In this document: piece by piece, positions 7,755-17,074 of the stretch
How the letters are laid out: each line of letters starts with the position of its first letter
Position numbering within the stretch: position 1 is the stretch's first letter
Assembly: GCF_015679265.1 (NCBI RefSeq)
Contig: NZ_CP064942.1
Span: 372,001 to 436,000 of the forward strand
Origin: Pontivivens ytuae
Lineage (GTDB): Bacteria; Pseudomonadota; Alphaproteobacteria; Rhodobacterales; Rhodobacteraceae
Reading direction: 5' to 3'
Length of the DNA: 64,000 nt
Made by a program: the position numbers and the translations under genes
The notes under the pieces: generated by a model
The model's input: only the letters and a program-made list of their open reading frames with translations
Databases searched by the model: none
What the model was told of the DNA's origin: nothing

Positions 7755-9263
7755 TCAGTTCTGGCTGACGCCATGCAGACGGATCATCCCGTCGGGATAG
7801 GCCTGAAAGCCGGACACGCTGTCATCCAGCGCCCAGATCCAGACCGGGTGGTAGAGATAGATGACCGGCATGTCCGTCTGCTGCAGGGCGATGGCCGCGT
7901 TGTAGCTTTCCCGGCGCACCGCGGGATCGGTCGAAAGACGCGCCTCGTTGAGGAACGTGTCCATGTCCGGGTTCGAATAGTGCGAGTCGTTGATCCCGCC
8001 GCCGGTGGTCATGAACTGGTGGATGTTCCCGTCCGGGTCGACACGGCCCGACCAGCCGATCTGGCTCGCCGTGTAATCGCCCGCGGACTGGTCGGCGAGG
8101 AGCGTCGCGAACTCCTTGGCGGCCAGCTCGATGGTGATCCCGGCCTCGGCGGCCATGGCCTGAATGACCTGCATCACCTGGGTCTGCACGGGGTTGTTGG
8201 CGACCTGAACCTCTATGGTGACGCCGCCTTCGAAACCTGCTTCAGCGAGGAGGGACATGGCGGCCTCCACGTCTCGCTCCGGAACCGGGAACTCCGCATT
8301 GTACCAGGGCGACGCGGGCGAGAACGGCTGGTTGCCCGGCGCGAACGCCCCCTCGAAGACCACCTGGTTCAGCGCGGCCCGGTCGATCGCCAGCGACAGG
8401 GCCTGCCGGACGAGGTTCGACTGGCCGAGCGGGTTTTCGGCCCGCTCGCCATTGGCGACGTTGATGGTCATGCCTTGGTAGCCGAGCGAGGTGGCCCGCT
8501 CGAGCTGCAGCCCGTCGTCGCCCTCCACGGACGATACGTCGGTTGCAGCGAGACGCTCCAGCATATCGAGGTCGCCCGCACGCAGGTTGGCCAGACGCAC
8601 GGTCGTGTCCGGGATCGGAAGGAAGGTCACCGTGTCGAAGTTGATCTCGTCGGCACGGTAGTAGTCGGCGAACTTCTCAAGGACGATGCGATCCTGCTGA
8701 ATGCGCTCGACAAAGCTGAAGGGACCGGCACAGACCGGTGCGAGACCGAAATCCTCGCCCGCAGCCTCGAACGCGGTCGGGGAGAGCATCATGCCGGACC
8801 GGTCGGCGAACTGGGCGATCAGCGTTGCGTCCGGCGCCGACAGCGTCATCCTGATCGTGAACTCGTCCACGACCTCCCAGCTTTCGATCGAGGCGACCTC
8901 CGACTTGCGGCGCGAGGTCTCGAGGTTCTTGGACCGGTCTATGTTCGCCGCGACGGCCTCAGCATTGAAGGGCGTGCCGTCGTGGAAGACGACATCGTCG
9001 CGCAGCGTCATGGTGAGTTCGGTGCCGTCGGCGTTCCACTCCCACCCGGTGGCCAGCGCCGGCACGATCTCCAGATCGGGCGTGATGTCCACCAGCTTGT
9101 CGCAGAGCGAGGCGTAGACGATACGGCCCACGAAGGTCCGGGACTGATCGGGGTCGAGGATGTCAGGGTCCTCCTGCAGCCCGATCCTGAAGTCCTGCGC
9201 GTGCGCCAGACCGGTGCAAAGCGTCAGAAGCGCTGCGGTTGTCAGTATTCTACCGATACGCAT
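7755..9263 (-). CDS. dppA: Peptide-type ABC transporter substrate-binding protein (SBP_bac_5)
   Basis: A 502-residue periplasmic binding protein of the DppA/OppA class. A signal peptide runs to about residue 22 (LCTGLAHA, then QDF), with no lipobox. The mature part starts FRIGLQEDPDILDPDQS, as expected for the family. Later conserved pieces include LRDDVVFHDGTPFNAEAV and LRQALSLAIDRAAL-like segments. It delivers substrate to DppBC and is encoded in the same operon as gamma-glutamyltransferase, which suggests a gamma-glutamyl or otherwise modified peptide ligand. DppA-class proteins also bind nickel, heme or sugars, so the ligand stays open. Confidence 0.92.
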   Translation of the reverse strand: MRIGRILTTAALLTLCTGLAHAQDFRIGLQEDPDILDPDQSRTFVGRIVYASLCDKLVDITPDLEIVPALATGWEWNADGTELTMTLRDDVVFHDGTPFNAEAVAANIDRSKNLETSRRKSEVASIESWEVVDEFTIRMTLSAPDATLIAQFADRSGMMLSPTAFEAAGEDFGLAPVCAGPFSFVERIQQDRIVLEKFADYYRADEINFDTVTFLPIPDTTVRLANLRAGDLDMLERLAATDVSSVEGDDGLQLERATSLGYQGMTINVANGERAENPLGQSNLVRQALSLAIDRAALNQVVFEGAFAPGNQPFSPASPWYNAEFPVPERDVEAAMSLLAEAGFEGGVTIEVQVANNPVQTQVMQVIQAMAAEAGITIELAAKEFATLLADQSAGDYTASQIGWSGRVDPDGNIHQFMTTGGGINDSHYSNPDMDTFLNEARLSTDPAVRRESYNAAIALQQTDMPVIYLYHPVWIWALDDSVSGFQAYPDGMIRLHGVSQN

Positions 9264-9275
9264 GAGGTCTTCCTC

Positions 9276-10364
9276 CTAGCTGGGTGATCCTTCCGCGGGT
9301 GATCCGGTGGCGGCACGTGCCGCGCCGTAGATTTCAAAGCGCCGCGCGGCCGCAGGACTGCGGCGGACGGCGTCGGGTTGAATGCCTTTCAGGGCGAGAT
9401 CGCCGATGAAGTGGCAGGCTGCGACCCGGCCGTTGCCCATGTCTCGCAAGGCCGGTTCGTCGGTCCGGCATTTCGGCGCAGTGTAGGGGCAGCGTGTGTG
9501 GAACCGGCAGCCCGATGGCGGCGCGATCGGATTTGGCGGATCGCCGTCGACGGCCACGCGCGCCTTGCGCGCCCCGACCGAGGGGATCGGAATGGCCTCC
9601 AGCAGCGCCTCGGTATAGGGGTGAGCCGGGGCTTCGAACAGCGCGTCCGTCGGCCCGACCTCGACAATCTTGCCGAGATACATGACGGCGACGCGGTCGG
9701 ACATGTGCCTGATGACTGCGAGGTCGTGGGCGATGACGATCAGCGTCAGGCCGAACTCGTCCTTCAGATCTTCGAGGATGTTGATGACCTGCGCTTGGAT
9801 GGAGACGTCTAGGGCGCTGACGGGTTCGTCGCCGATCAGCACCTTCGGACGGGTCACGAGCGCACGCGCGATCCCGATGCGCTGACGTTGGCCGCCCGAG
9901 AATTCGTGCGGGTAGCGGTCCGCGTGCTCGGGTCGCAGGCCGACGCGGGTCAGTATTCGGGCGACGTCCGCGCGGCGCTCGTCAGCCGTGCCGATCCCGT
10001 GCGTGCGCAACGGTTCCTCGATCAGGGCCCCGACCGTCATCCGCGGGTTCAGCGATGAAAACGGATCCTGAAAAATGAACTGGAGCTCTGCACGCAGGTT
10101 GCGGAGCTCCTTGTCGGAGAGCGCGCCGATGTCCTGCCCCCGGTAGCTCACCTGGCCTTCGCTGGGTTCGATCAGGCGCACCAGAAGACGGGCGAGCGTG
10201 GATTTCCCGCAGCCCGACTCGCCGACAATCGCAAAGGTTTCGCCTTCACCGACGGCGATGTCGACGCCATCGACGGCCCGTACGACCGTGGGCTCTCCGA
10301 AGATCGGCTTCCTAGTGATGAAGTGTCGCTTGAGCGCGTGTGCCTGAAGGATGCTCGTCGTCAT
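9276..10364 (-). CDS. dppF: Peptide ABC transporter ATP-binding protein, DppF family
   Basis: A 362-residue cytoplasmic ATPase. Walker A is GESGCGKST near residue 53, the Q-loop lies in [14 protein letters not shown], the ABC signature is [15 protein letters not shown], Walker B is [14 protein letters not shown], and the switch His is in VIAHDL. The C-terminal oligopeptide-transporter domain has the Cys-rich [14 protein letters not shown] pattern, known in this family to hold an iron-sulfur cluster in some members. A 30-residue tail after it is rich in Arg and Ala and is not conserved. The start codon overlaps the dppD stop by 4 bases. Confidence 0.93.
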   Translation of the reverse strand: MTTSILQAHALKRHFITRKPIFGEPTVVRAVDGVDIAVGEGETFAIVGESGCGKSTLARLLVRLIEPSEGQVSYRGQDIGALSDKELRNLRAELQFIFQDPFSSLNPRMTVGALIEEPLRTHGIGTADERRADVARILTRVGLRPEHADRYPHEFSGGQRQRIGIARALVTRPKVLIGDEPVSALDVSIQAQVINILEDLKDEFGLTLIVIAHDLAVIRHMSDRVAVMYLGKIVEVGPTDALFEAPAHPYTEALLEAIPIPSVGARKARVAVDGDPPNPIAPPSGCRFHTRCPYTAPKCRTDEPALRDMGNGRVAACHFIGDLALKGIQPDAVRRSPAAARRFEIYGAARAATGSPAEGSPS

Positions 10365-11368
10365 GCGAAGCGCGCCTCCTTCTCGGGTACCGCATCTTCG
10401 AGCGGCGCCCGCCAGCAGGAGACATGGTGTCCCCGCGAGACCTCCGTGGGCGCTGGAGCTGTTGCGCAGTCGGCTTGGACGAGCGGGCAGCGCGCCGCAA
10501 ATCGACAGCCCGCCGGCATGTCCATCGGGCTCGGCACGCTTCCCGGTATCGTCACGAGCCGGTCCCGCCCGCCCCCAAGCGAGGGCATCGAACTCATGAG
10601 GCCGAGCGTGTAGGGGTGCTGCGGATCGTCGAAGATCTGGGAGGCGCTGCCGGCCTCGACGATCCGTCCGGCATACATCACAGCCACCTTGTCCGCCATT
10701 TCGGCCACGACGCCGAGATCATGGGTGATCATGATGAGTGCCGCGTCGCTCTCCTTGGACAGCCCGCGCATCAGCTCGAGGATCTGCGCCTGGATCGTCA
10801 CATCGAGCGCGGTCGTCGGTTCGTCCGCGATCAGCAGTGAGGGTTCGTTGGCAAGTGCCATGGCGATCATGGCCCGTTGACGCATGCCGCCCGACAACTG
10901 GTGGGGATACTCCCTCAACCGCTTTTCCGCGGCCGGGATCCGCACGCGCTCCAACATCTCCAGCGCACGCGCGTTGGCGGCCTCCAGGCTCACGCCCTGA
11001 TGCTCGCGCACGGCCTCGGCAATCTGATCGCCAATCCTGAGTGCGGGGTTGAGAGAGGACATCGGCTCCTGAAAGATCATCGCCATGCGGCCGCCGCGGA
11101 TCTGCCGGAGGCTTTCAGCGGGCATCGAGAAGAGATCCTCGCCCTGAAAATGCGCCGTGCCGTTCGTGCGTCTGAGCACCGGTGTCGACAGCAGGCCCAT
11201 CAGCGCGAGCGCCGTCAGGCTCTTCCCACAGCCCGATTCACCAACGATGCAAAGCGTTTCGCCCGGATTGAGGGCGAACGAGACATTGTCGACAAGGGGC
11301 TCGGGGGCTCCGGCGATCTGGATTTCGAGGTTCTCGACCTCCAGAAGCGGTACCCCGAGATCCCTCAT
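10361..11368 (-). CDS. dppD: Peptide ABC transporter ATP-binding protein, DppD family
   Basis: A 335-residue partner ATPase to DppF. It shows Walker [12 protein letters not shown]-loop [10 protein letters not shown], signature [15 protein letters not shown], Walker [15 protein letters not shown] and switch His in [19 protein letters not shown]. The C-terminal oligopeptide domain includes [14 protein letters not shown]. The ATG overlaps the end of the GntR gene by 4 bases, which puts the regulator and transporter on one message. DppD/DppF heterodimers energise DppBC permeases. Confidence 0.93.
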   Translation of the reverse strand: MRDLGVPLLEVENLEIQIAGAPEPLVDNVSFALNPGETLCIVGESGCGKSLTALALMGLLSTPVLRRTNGTAHFQGEDLFSMPAESLRQIRGGRMAMIFQEPMSSLNPALRIGDQIAEAVREHQGVSLEAANARALEMLERVRIPAAEKRLREYPHQLSGGMRQRAMIAMALANEPSLLIADEPTTALDVTIQAQILELMRGLSKESDAALIMITHDLGVVAEMADKVAVMYAGRIVEAGSASQIFDDPQHPYTLGLMSSMPSLGGGRDRLVTIPGSVPSPMDMPAGCRFAARCPLVQADCATAPAPTEVSRGHHVSCWRAPLEDAVPEKEARFA

Positions 11369-12081
11369 TCGTCCAGGGTCCTTATGGATGTTCTGAGGTT
11401 GTCAGACAGCGCTTCAAGATGCGCTCGCATCGCGTCGAACGCAGCCGCACCATCCCGCCGTTCGATCGCATCGACGATCTTTCGATGCTGGGTTTCGTAG
11501 AGCGCCATCGTCTCGGGCGTGCGGGCCCGGTGACGCTGTTCCTGCCAGTCGGCGCCCATGCGCACTTCGTCGAGAAGCGCGAAGGCCGTCAGCATTACGC
11601 GGTTTCCCGCGATCCTCGCGATCGCCCGGTGCAGCGCACCGTCCCAGAGCTCGGCGGTGTCCGCATCCATGGGATGTGATGCGCGTTGAGCCAGCTTTCG
11701 AAGACGTTGAACATCCTCTCCCGTGGCCCGCAATGCGCAGAGCTCCGCGAGTGCGGGTTCGATGCAGACCCGCGCCTCCATGACGACGAGAGGGTCGGCA
11801 TCCGGCGCGATCTCGGCCGCAAGCGCCCCCGTCGGGTCCGGCGGCTGCCCGGCAAAGGTTCCCTTGCCCTGCTTTCGCCAGATCAGGCCCTCGGCCTCCA
11901 GCGTATCGAGCACTCGCCGCACCGTCCGTCGCCCGCACCCCAGCTCTGCCGCGAGTTCGCGCTCTGTGGGCAGGCGGCCGTCGGCGGGAAGCTTCCCGGT
12001 CTCGATCATCTGCCGGATCGCAGACACCGCCGCGGCCGCGCTTTCGGAGTTTTCCGGTGCGTAGTTCAACTCGATCGCCAC
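11365..12081 (-). CDS. GntR family regulator, FadR subfamily
   Basis: A transcription factor with an N-terminal winged helix (LPTERELAAELGCGRRTVRRVLDTLE) and a C-terminal all-helical FCD effector domain with metal-ligand-type His/Asp residues (ELWDGALHRAIARIAGN). The longest frame starts at a TTG at 12120, but that codon lies inside the operator-like palindrome, so a later start is more likely; the GTG at 12081 gives 238 residues, and the TTG at 12069 is also possible. The gene heads the dpp-ggt-DUF1028 operon and overlaps dppD by 4 bases. The palindromic half-sites just upstream suggest it represses itself and the operon until the imported substrate or a product binds. Confidence 0.85.
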   Translation of the reverse strand: MAIELNYAPENSESAAAAVSAIRQMIETGKLPADGRLPTERELAAELGCGRRTVRRVLDTLEAEGLIWRKQGKGTFAGQPPDPTGALAAEIAPDADPLVVMEARVCIEPALAELCALRATGEDVQRLRKLAQRASHPMDADTAELWDGALHRAIARIAGNRVMLTAFALLDEVRMGADWQEQRHRARTPETMALYETQHRKIVDAIERRDGAAAFDAMRAHLEALSDNLRTSIRTLDE

Positions 12082-12103
12082 CCAACAAGCCGAGACATTG
12101 TTC

Positions 12104-12132
12104 GATTGGTATCGTACCAATCAAACATTGGT
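12104..12132. promoter_or_regulatory. Three-half-site operator upstream of the GntR-dpp operon
   Basis: GATTGGTA and TACCAATC (12104-12111 and 12115-12122) form a perfect 8-bp inverted repeat around TCG. A third half-site, ATTGGT, lies at 12127-12132. The half-sites begin at 12105, 12116 and 12127, exactly 11 bp apart and alternating in direction. GntR/FadR proteins typically bind short palindromes with GT and AC in the arms, so this is the likely autoregulatory site. Confidence 0.75.
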
Positions 12133-12491
12133 CCGCGGCCGGGAGTCAAGCTGTTGATCAGATCTTCGGTCCCGCCGGGCTGGAGGACGGACGGCATATG
12201 ATCGGCGCGTGGTTCGAAGCTGCGCGGATCGGACTGCACCGGGGCGAGCGGCGCAAGGAGAAGATTCGGCAAGCCTTGCAGCACAACCGGCAGGTCCGCG
12301 AGGCTCAGGCGGGCGACGCCATCTCGGATCTGGTCGAGGTGCCAAAGCGTCGTCGCCATGTCAGCCCAGGCCAGTGACGCGAGGCACAGGAGACGCGCCT
12401 CACAGAGCGGGGCTATGCCGTCACCCGAAAACAGGGGGCTATTTCGCGGCGCGCCGGAGATCTGGAGAAGAACAAAGCCGGAGAGGCGAGG
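12133..12491. other. Intergenic region without a convincing gene
   Basis: About 360 bases between the operator and the end of pdxH. A minus-strand frame of 97 codons crosses it and the operator, but it has no recognisable family and no good ribosome site. I see no RNA gene and no strong terminator. Confidence 0.5.
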
Positions 12492-13109
12492 TCAGGGGTT
12501 AAGGCGCTGGACCGCCCACTCGCCCACGCTCAGGGCCGGGCGGGTCCAGCGGAAGCGGTCGTGGAGGCGGAACTGGCCGTCGGCCCAGAATTCGATCTCC
12601 ACCGGGTGGATGCGGATACCGCCCCAGTGCGGCGGGCGGTCGGGGTTGGGACCCTTCTCCAGCCCCATCGCCGCGACCTTGGTCATCAGCGAGGCGCGGG
12701 ACGACAGCGGCCGCGACTGGTCCGAGGCCCAGGCGCCGATCCGGCTTTGCAACGCGCGGGATCGGTAGTAGGCATCCGCCTTCTCGCCCTCCTCCCGCTC
12801 GGTCAGGCCGCGGACGCGGATCTGGCGGCGCAGGCTCTTCCAGTGCAAGCAGAAGGCGGCCTTGCCGGCACCCGCGATCTCCTGCCCCTTCGCGCTTTCA
12901 TAGTTGGTGTAGAAGACGAAAGCGTCGTCCTCGATCTCCTTCAACAGCACCATGCGCACGTTCGGCAGGCCATCCGCATCGACGGTGGCCAGAGCGATGG
13001 CATTCGCGTCCTCGGGCTCGGTTCCTTCCGCCTCGGCCAGCCAGTGGCGGGCGAGCACGAAGGGATCGGAGCCTGCGAAGATGCCCGTGCGTGCCGTCTC
13101 CTCCCCCAT
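12492..13109 (-). CDS. pdxH: Pyridoxamine 5'-phosphate oxidase
   Basis: An FMN enzyme of 205 residues that oxidises pyridoxine or pyridoxamine phosphate to pyridoxal phosphate, the last step of vitamin B6 supply. Family stretches seen: [13 protein letters not shown] at the start, [15 protein letters not shown], the FMN/substrate region [15 protein letters not shown], and the C-terminal [14 protein letters not shown] and RLHDRFRW, ending VQRLNP. The ATG at 13109 is chosen because AAGGGGAA sits just upstream; earlier in-frame starts lack one. It is divergent from fabI, with a 107-base shared promoter region. Confidence 0.95.
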   Translation of the reverse strand: MGEETARTGIFAGSDPFVLARHWLAEAEGTEPEDANAIALATVDADGLPNVRMVLLKEIEDDAFVFYTNYESAKGQEIAGAGKAAFCLHWKSLRRQIRVRGLTEREEGEKADAYYRSRALQSRIGAWASDQSRPLSSRASLMTKVAAMGLEKGPNPDRPPHWGGIRIHPVEIEFWADGQFRLHDRFRWTRPALSVGEWAVQRLNP

Positions 13110-13216
13110 GAAATTCCCCTTTGAAACCGCGTCCATGACGCTAGGACATTTCCTTGAAGCGCCGTTTTTTCTGACGTAAAGCGGTGCAACCACAAGAACA
13201 AGAGCGGAGCCCCCCG

Positions 13217-14053
13217 ATGAGCGACATGTCCGGACTCATGGCTGGGAAACGCGGGCTCATCATGGGTCTCGCCAACGACAAGTCCATTGCCTGGGGTGTC
13301 GCACGTGCGCTGCACGATGCGGGCGCCGAGATGGCCTTCACCTACCAGGGCGAGGCGCTCGGCAAGCGGGTGAAGCCGTTGGCGGAATTGCTGGGCTCCG
13401 ACATCGTCCTGCCCTGCGACGTGAGTGACGAGGCGAGCATGGACGCGGTCTTTGCCGAGCTGAAGGACCGCTGGGGCAGCCTCGATTTCGTGGTCCACGC
13501 CATCGGCTTCTCCGACAAGAACGAGCTGCGCGGGCGCTATGTCGACACCACGCCCGCGAACTTCCGCATGACGATGGACATCTCCGTCTATTCCTTCACC
13601 GCCGTGATGCAGCGGGCGGAGAAGATGATGAACGAGGGCGCCTCGGCACTGACACTCACCTATTACGGGGCCGAGAAGGTCATGCCGCATTACAACGTGA
13701 TGGGCGTGGCGAAGGCCGGGCTGGAGGCGTCGGTGAAGTACCTCGCCATGGACCTCGGGCCGAAGGGGATCCGGGTTAATGCGCTCAGCGCCGGGCCGAT
13801 CAAGACGCTCGCGGCCTCGGGCATCGGCGATTTCCGCTACATCCTGAAGTGGAACGAGCTCAACTCCCCGCTGCGGCGCAACGTGACCACGATGGATGTG
13901 GGCAAGTCGGCGCTCTACCTGCTCAGCGACCTGTCGTCGGGCGTGACCGGCGAGAACCACCATGTCGACAGCGGCTACCACGTCGTGGGCATGAAGGCGG
14001 AGGACGCGCCCGATATCGACGTCACCGTCGGGCGCAAGCCCGCGGCGGAGTGA
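13217..14053 (+). CDS. fabI: Enoyl-[acyl-carrier-protein] reductase (NADH)
   Basis: Reduces enoyl-ACP in the final step of each fatty acid elongation cycle. The 278-residue protein has the FabI version of the SDR fold: [11 protein letters not shown] in the cofactor site, and active-site Tyr149, Tyr159 and Lys166 ([20 protein letters not shown]), matching Tyr146/Tyr156/Lys163 of E. coli. [13 protein letters not shown] and [16 protein letters not shown] are also typical. The start at 13217 has GGAG about 10 bases upstream. It leads a tight run with a LysE-type exporter, gpt and a TerB-like gene. Confidence 0.96.
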   Translation: MSDMSGLMAGKRGLIMGLANDKSIAWGVARALHDAGAEMAFTYQGEALGKRVKPLAELLGSDIVLPCDVSDEASMDAVFAELKDRWGSLDFVVHAIGFSDKNELRGRYVDTTPANFRMTMDISVYSFTAVMQRAEKMMNEGASALTLTYYGAEKVMPHYNVMGVAKAGLEASVKYLAMDLGPKGIRVNALSAGPIKTLAASGIGDFRYILKWNELNSPLRRNVTTMDVGKSALYLLSDLSSGVTGENHHVDSGYHVVGMKAEDAPDIDVTVGRKPAAE

Positions 14054-14057
14054 GCGG

Positions 14058-14660
14058 ATGGGCGCGGACAGCCTGATCGCCTTCAACCTCGCGCTTCTCG
14101 CCGCCGTCATCGCCCCGGGCCCTGCCCTGCTGCTGGCCATGCGCGCCGGGCTGACCGGCGGATGGCGCGCGGGGTTCGAGACGGGGCTGGGTCTCGCCAC
14201 CATGGCCGCCCTCTGGACGCTGGCAGCGCTGCTGGGGCTCGATGCGCTCTTCACACTGTTCCCATGGGCCTATACGGGGATGAAGACGGCGGGGGCCATC
14301 TACCTCATCTGGCTCGCCTGGAACATCTGGCGCAGCGCGGGCGCCCCGGTCGAGGCGGCCGAGGCGCGGCGCACCCGGCCGTTCCTGCGCGGCTTTCTCG
14401 TCAATATCGGTAATCCGAAATCGGTGCTCTTCGCAGGCGCGGTCCTGGTGGTGATCTTCCCCCCCGACCTGCCGCTGGCCACGAGCCTTGCCATCGCCGC
14501 CAATCACCTGGCGCTGGAGGTCGCGTTCTACGCCCTCCTCGCCCTCGCCATGAGCCGCCCCGCCGTGGGTGGCGCCTATCTTAGAGCCAAGCGCTCGCTC
14601 GACCGGGTGACCTCCGTCATCCTCGGCGCGCTGGGGCTCCGGCTGCTTCTGGAGCGTTGA
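14058..14660 (+). CDS. LysE/RhtB family exporter
   Basis: A 200-residue inner-membrane protein with about six hydrophobic segments and the family motif near the N-terminus ([24 protein letters not shown]), followed by [14 protein letters not shown]. Members export amino acids or homoserine lactones; this substrate is unknown. It starts 4 bases after fabI and ends 2 bases before gpt, so it is probably co-transcribed with both. Confidence 0.9.
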   Translation: MGADSLIAFNLALLAAVIAPGPALLLAMRAGLTGGWRAGFETGLGLATMAALWTLAALLGLDALFTLFPWAYTGMKTAGAIYLIWLAWNIWRSAGAPVEAAEARRTRPFLRGFLVNIGNPKSVLFAGAVLVVIFPPDLPLATSLAIAANHLALEVAFYALLALAMSRPAVGGAYLRAKRSLDRVTSVILGALGLRLLLER

Positions 14661-14662
14661 GC

Positions 14663-15166
14663 ATGGACAAGCTTCCGCACGAAAAGGGGTTCCACATCTC
14701 CTGGGACCAGATCCACCGGGACAGCCGGGCGCTGGCCTGGCGGTTGGAGAATGACGGGCCGGGCGCGAGCGGGTCGTGGCGGGCGGTCGTCGCCATCACG
14801 CGCGGCGGCATGGCGCCCGCGATGATCGTGGCGCGGGAGCTCGACATCCGCACTGTCGACACGATCAGCGTGAAGTCCTACTCGCACCAGACCCAGGCCG
14901 AAGCGCAGGTCCTCAAGGCCCCCGATGCGGAGCTCATGGGCGATGGCGAGGGCGTGCTGATCGTCGATGACCTCGTGGACAGCGGCAAGACCCTCGAACT
15001 GGTCCGCCAGATGTACCCCAAGGCCCATTTCGCGACGGTCTATGCCAAGCCCAAGGGCCGCCCCATGGTCGATACCTTCATCACCGAGGTGAGCCAGGAC
15101 ACCTGGATCTTCTTCCCGTGGGATATGGCGCTGCAATATGTCGAGCCGTATCGGGGGACCGACTGA
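14663..15166 (+). CDS. gpt: Xanthine-guanine phosphoribosyltransferase
   Basis: Purine salvage enzyme of 167 residues that joins guanine or xanthine to PRPP. The PRPP-binding loop is clear ([14 protein letters not shown], about residues 99-112), as is the hood region ([16 protein letters not shown]). It opens with [24 protein letters not shown], close to E. coli Gpt. The ATG at 14663 is used in place of a TTG six bases earlier. Its last base is also the first base of the next gene. Confidence 0.95.
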   Translation: MDKLPHEKGFHISWDQIHRDSRALAWRLENDGPGASGSWRAVVAITRGGMAPAMIVARELDIRTVDTISVKSYSHQTQAEAQVLKAPDAELMGDGEGVLIVDDLVDSGKTLELVRQMYPKAHFATVYAKPKGRPMVDTFITEVSQDTWIFFPWDMALQYVEPYRGTD

Positions 15167-15615
15167 TGTTCCAGGACCTGCTGAAGATGCTGCGCGGCGA
15201 GCTGCCGCCCGAGCCCATCACCGGCGACGACTCGCAGATCGCCATCGCCGCCCTCATGGTCCGCGTCGCCCGCGCCGATGACAGCTATGACGGCGTCGAG
15301 CGGGACATGATCGAGGACGTGCTCACCCACCACTACGACATGACCCCGGAGGAGGCGACGGAGATGCGCCTCCACGCCGAGAAGGTCGAGGCCGAGGCCG
15401 CCGACACCGTCCGCTTCACCCGCGTGCTCAAGGAAGCCGTTCCTTACGAGGAGCGCGATGCGATTGCCGAGGCGCTGTGGCGCGTCGCCCTCGCCGACAA
15501 CGATCGGAGCGAGGATGAGAACGCCCTGCTGCGCACGGTAGTCGGTCTGCTCGGCATTTCCGACCGCGACAGCGGCCTCGCCCGTCAGCGCGCGGAGCAG
15601 TCGTTGCAGAACTGA
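15166..15615 (+). CDS. TerB-like (tellurite-resistance/DjlA-type) helical protein
   Basis: A 149-residue soluble helical protein with the acidic metal-binding-type repeats of the TerB superfamily: VRVARADDSYDGVERDMIEDVL and, later, VALADNDRSEDENALLRTVVGLL. The two halves look like internal repeats around Asp/Glu clusters. It overlaps gpt by one base and ends the fabI-led run. Its function is not known; TerB relatives occur in stress and envelope-linked contexts. Confidence 0.85.
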   Translation: MFQDLLKMLRGELPPEPITGDDSQIAIAALMVRVARADDSYDGVERDMIEDVLTHHYDMTPEEATEMRLHAEKVEAEAADTVRFTRVLKEAVPYEERDAIAEALWRVALADNDRSEDENALLRTVVGLLGISDRDSGLARQRAEQSLQN

Positions 15616-15660
15616 CATAATTACGCAGCGTCACTTCGAGGCTGTCCTTACGTCATTATG
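15616..15660. repeat. Inverted repeat upstream of the orphan binding-protein gene
   Basis: CATAATTACG at 15616-15625 faces CGTCATTATG at 15651-15660: 10-bp arms with one mismatch, 35 bp centre to centre. It is AT-rich compared with its surroundings and lies 61 bases before the binding-protein ATG. An operator is plausible. A shorter pair, CGAAGTT and AACTTCG, follows nearer the gene. Confidence 0.6.
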
Positions 15661-15721
15661 GCGAAAATGCGAATAGTCCTGCGAAGTTTGCCGAAAATTT
15701 GAACAACTTCGGGGATGGGCG

Positions 15722-17017
15722 ATGCGTATAGTATTGGCTTTGACAGCACTCTCGGCTGCCTTGGCGATCACCGCAACTCAGGCACAGACCGTCAAGATCG
15801 GTGTCCTGACTTCGCATGAGAGCGAAGTCGCGCCGATCTCGATCTCCTTCCACGACGGTCTCGCCGACTACGTGACGCTCGCCAATGTCCGCGACGGCGG
15901 CGTGGACGGGGTCGATGTCGAGGTTGTGTCGTGCGAGACGCGCTACACGCTCGAGGGACACATGCAGTGCTATCAGGAGCTGGCGGCGCAGGGCGCCGTC
16001 GTCGCCATCCCCTCCTCGACCGAGGGGGCCTACGCGCTCAACCGCATGGCCTTCCAGGTCGGCGTGCCGGTGATGAATGGCGGGCTCGGCCAGACGGCGG
16101 TGGCCGATGGCGAGGCGTTTCCGAACTCCTTCGCCTTTCCGGCCAACTACTACCAGGCCGCCTCCGCGATGATCGAGCATTTCGAGGCGGAGCTCGGCGG
16201 GCTCGAGGGGCGGCGCATCGCCTATGTCTACCACGACAGCCTCTTCGGACAGGAGGCGATCCCGCTGCTGCAGGGGATCGCGCAGCGGGAGGGGTTCACC
16301 CTCGACCTGCATCCCGTGGCCCCTCCGGGTGACGACCAGCGGGCCGTCTGGGGTGCGATCGCGCAAAGCCAGCCGGATCGGGTGATCCTGTGGACCGTGG
16401 GCCGGATGACCGCGGTCAGCATCGGCACGGCGGCCGCTGTCCAGTATCCGCGCGAGCAGATGATGGGCATCTGGTGGACGACACTGGAGCTGATGATGCG
16501 CCAGATCGGCCCCGCCGCGGACGGCATGCGCGCGATGTCCATGTCCGGCGTCGGCCACGACGTCGCCGCCTACAACGACCTGAACGAGATGGTCTATTTC
16601 GGCGGGCTCGGCCACGGCACGATGAACAATATCGGCGATATCGACTATAACCGCGGGCTGACCGCCGGGCTCTACCTCGTCGAGGCGGCGAAGGCCGGGA
16701 TGGCGTTCGCCGAAGGCGGCCGCCTGACCGGCGAGGCGATGCGCCGGGGGCTGGAGACGCTGGATCTGACGGCGGAGGAGATCGAGGCGAAGGGCTTCGG
16801 CACCCTCGCCCCGCCCCTCAACATGTCCTGTGGCAACCATTCCGGCGGCGGGCTCCTGCAGGTCATCGAGTACGACGCCCAGTTCCGCCGGTGGGAGAAC
16901 TACGGCGATTACGTCGCCGCCGACGACGCGGTGGTGGATGCGGCGATCGCGGCGGCCTCCGGCGTCTTCACCCAGCAGACGGGCCTGCCGCGACGAAGCT
17001 GCAATGCCCCTTCCTGA
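15722..17017 (+). CDS. ABC transporter substrate-binding protein, type-1 periplasmic fold (Liv/amide class)
   Basis: A 431-residue periplasmic protein. The signal peptide is about residues 1-21 (LSAALAITATQA, then QTVKIGVLTSHES). The body follows the two-lobed leucine/amide-binding pattern, with GVPVMNGG, SFAFPANYYQAASAMIEHF, IAYVYHDSLFGQEA and VILWTVGRMT. No permease or ATPase genes of that transporter class are near, so it is an orphan here: it may serve a transporter encoded elsewhere, or act as a sensor. Inverted repeats precede it, and a strong hairpin terminator at 17034-17061 ends its message. The substrate is not predictable. Confidence 0.88.
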   Translation: MRIVLALTALSAALAITATQAQTVKIGVLTSHESEVAPISISFHDGLADYVTLANVRDGGVDGVDVEVVSCETRYTLEGHMQCYQELAAQGAVVAIPSSTEGAYALNRMAFQVGVPVMNGGLGQTAVADGEAFPNSFAFPANYYQAASAMIEHFEAELGGLEGRRIAYVYHDSLFGQEAIPLLQGIAQREGFTLDLHPVAPPGDDQRAVWGAIAQSQPDRVILWTVGRMTAVSIGTAAAVQYPREQMMGIWWTTLELMMRQIGPAADGMRAMSMSGVGHDVAAYNDLNEMVYFGGLGHGTMNNIGDIDYNRGLTAGLYLVEAAKAGMAFAEGGRLTGEAMRRGLETLDLTAEEIEAKGFGTLAPPLNMSCGNHSGGGLLQVIEYDAQFRRWENYGDYVAADDAVVDAAIAAASGVFTQQTGLPRRSCNAPS

Positions 17018-17033
17018 TGTGATCGAGTGACCG

Positions 17034-17061
17034 AAGCGCCGCCCTTTGCTGGGCGGCGCTT
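17034..17061 (+). terminator. Hairpin terminator after the orphan binding-protein gene
   Basis: AAGCGCCGCCC and GGGCGGCGCTT form a perfect 11-bp stem around a TTTGCT loop, 17 bases after the stop codon. The following bases are only moderately T-rich. Because both arms end in AA/TT, it could work in both directions between the convergent genes. Confidence 0.85.
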
Positions 17062-17074
17062 TGCATTTCGGCGG

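Noticed and set aside
12066..12359. 97-codon minus-strand open frame upstream of the GntR gene
   Set aside because: It runs through the operator and the GntR start, has no recognisable family and no convincing ribosome site.
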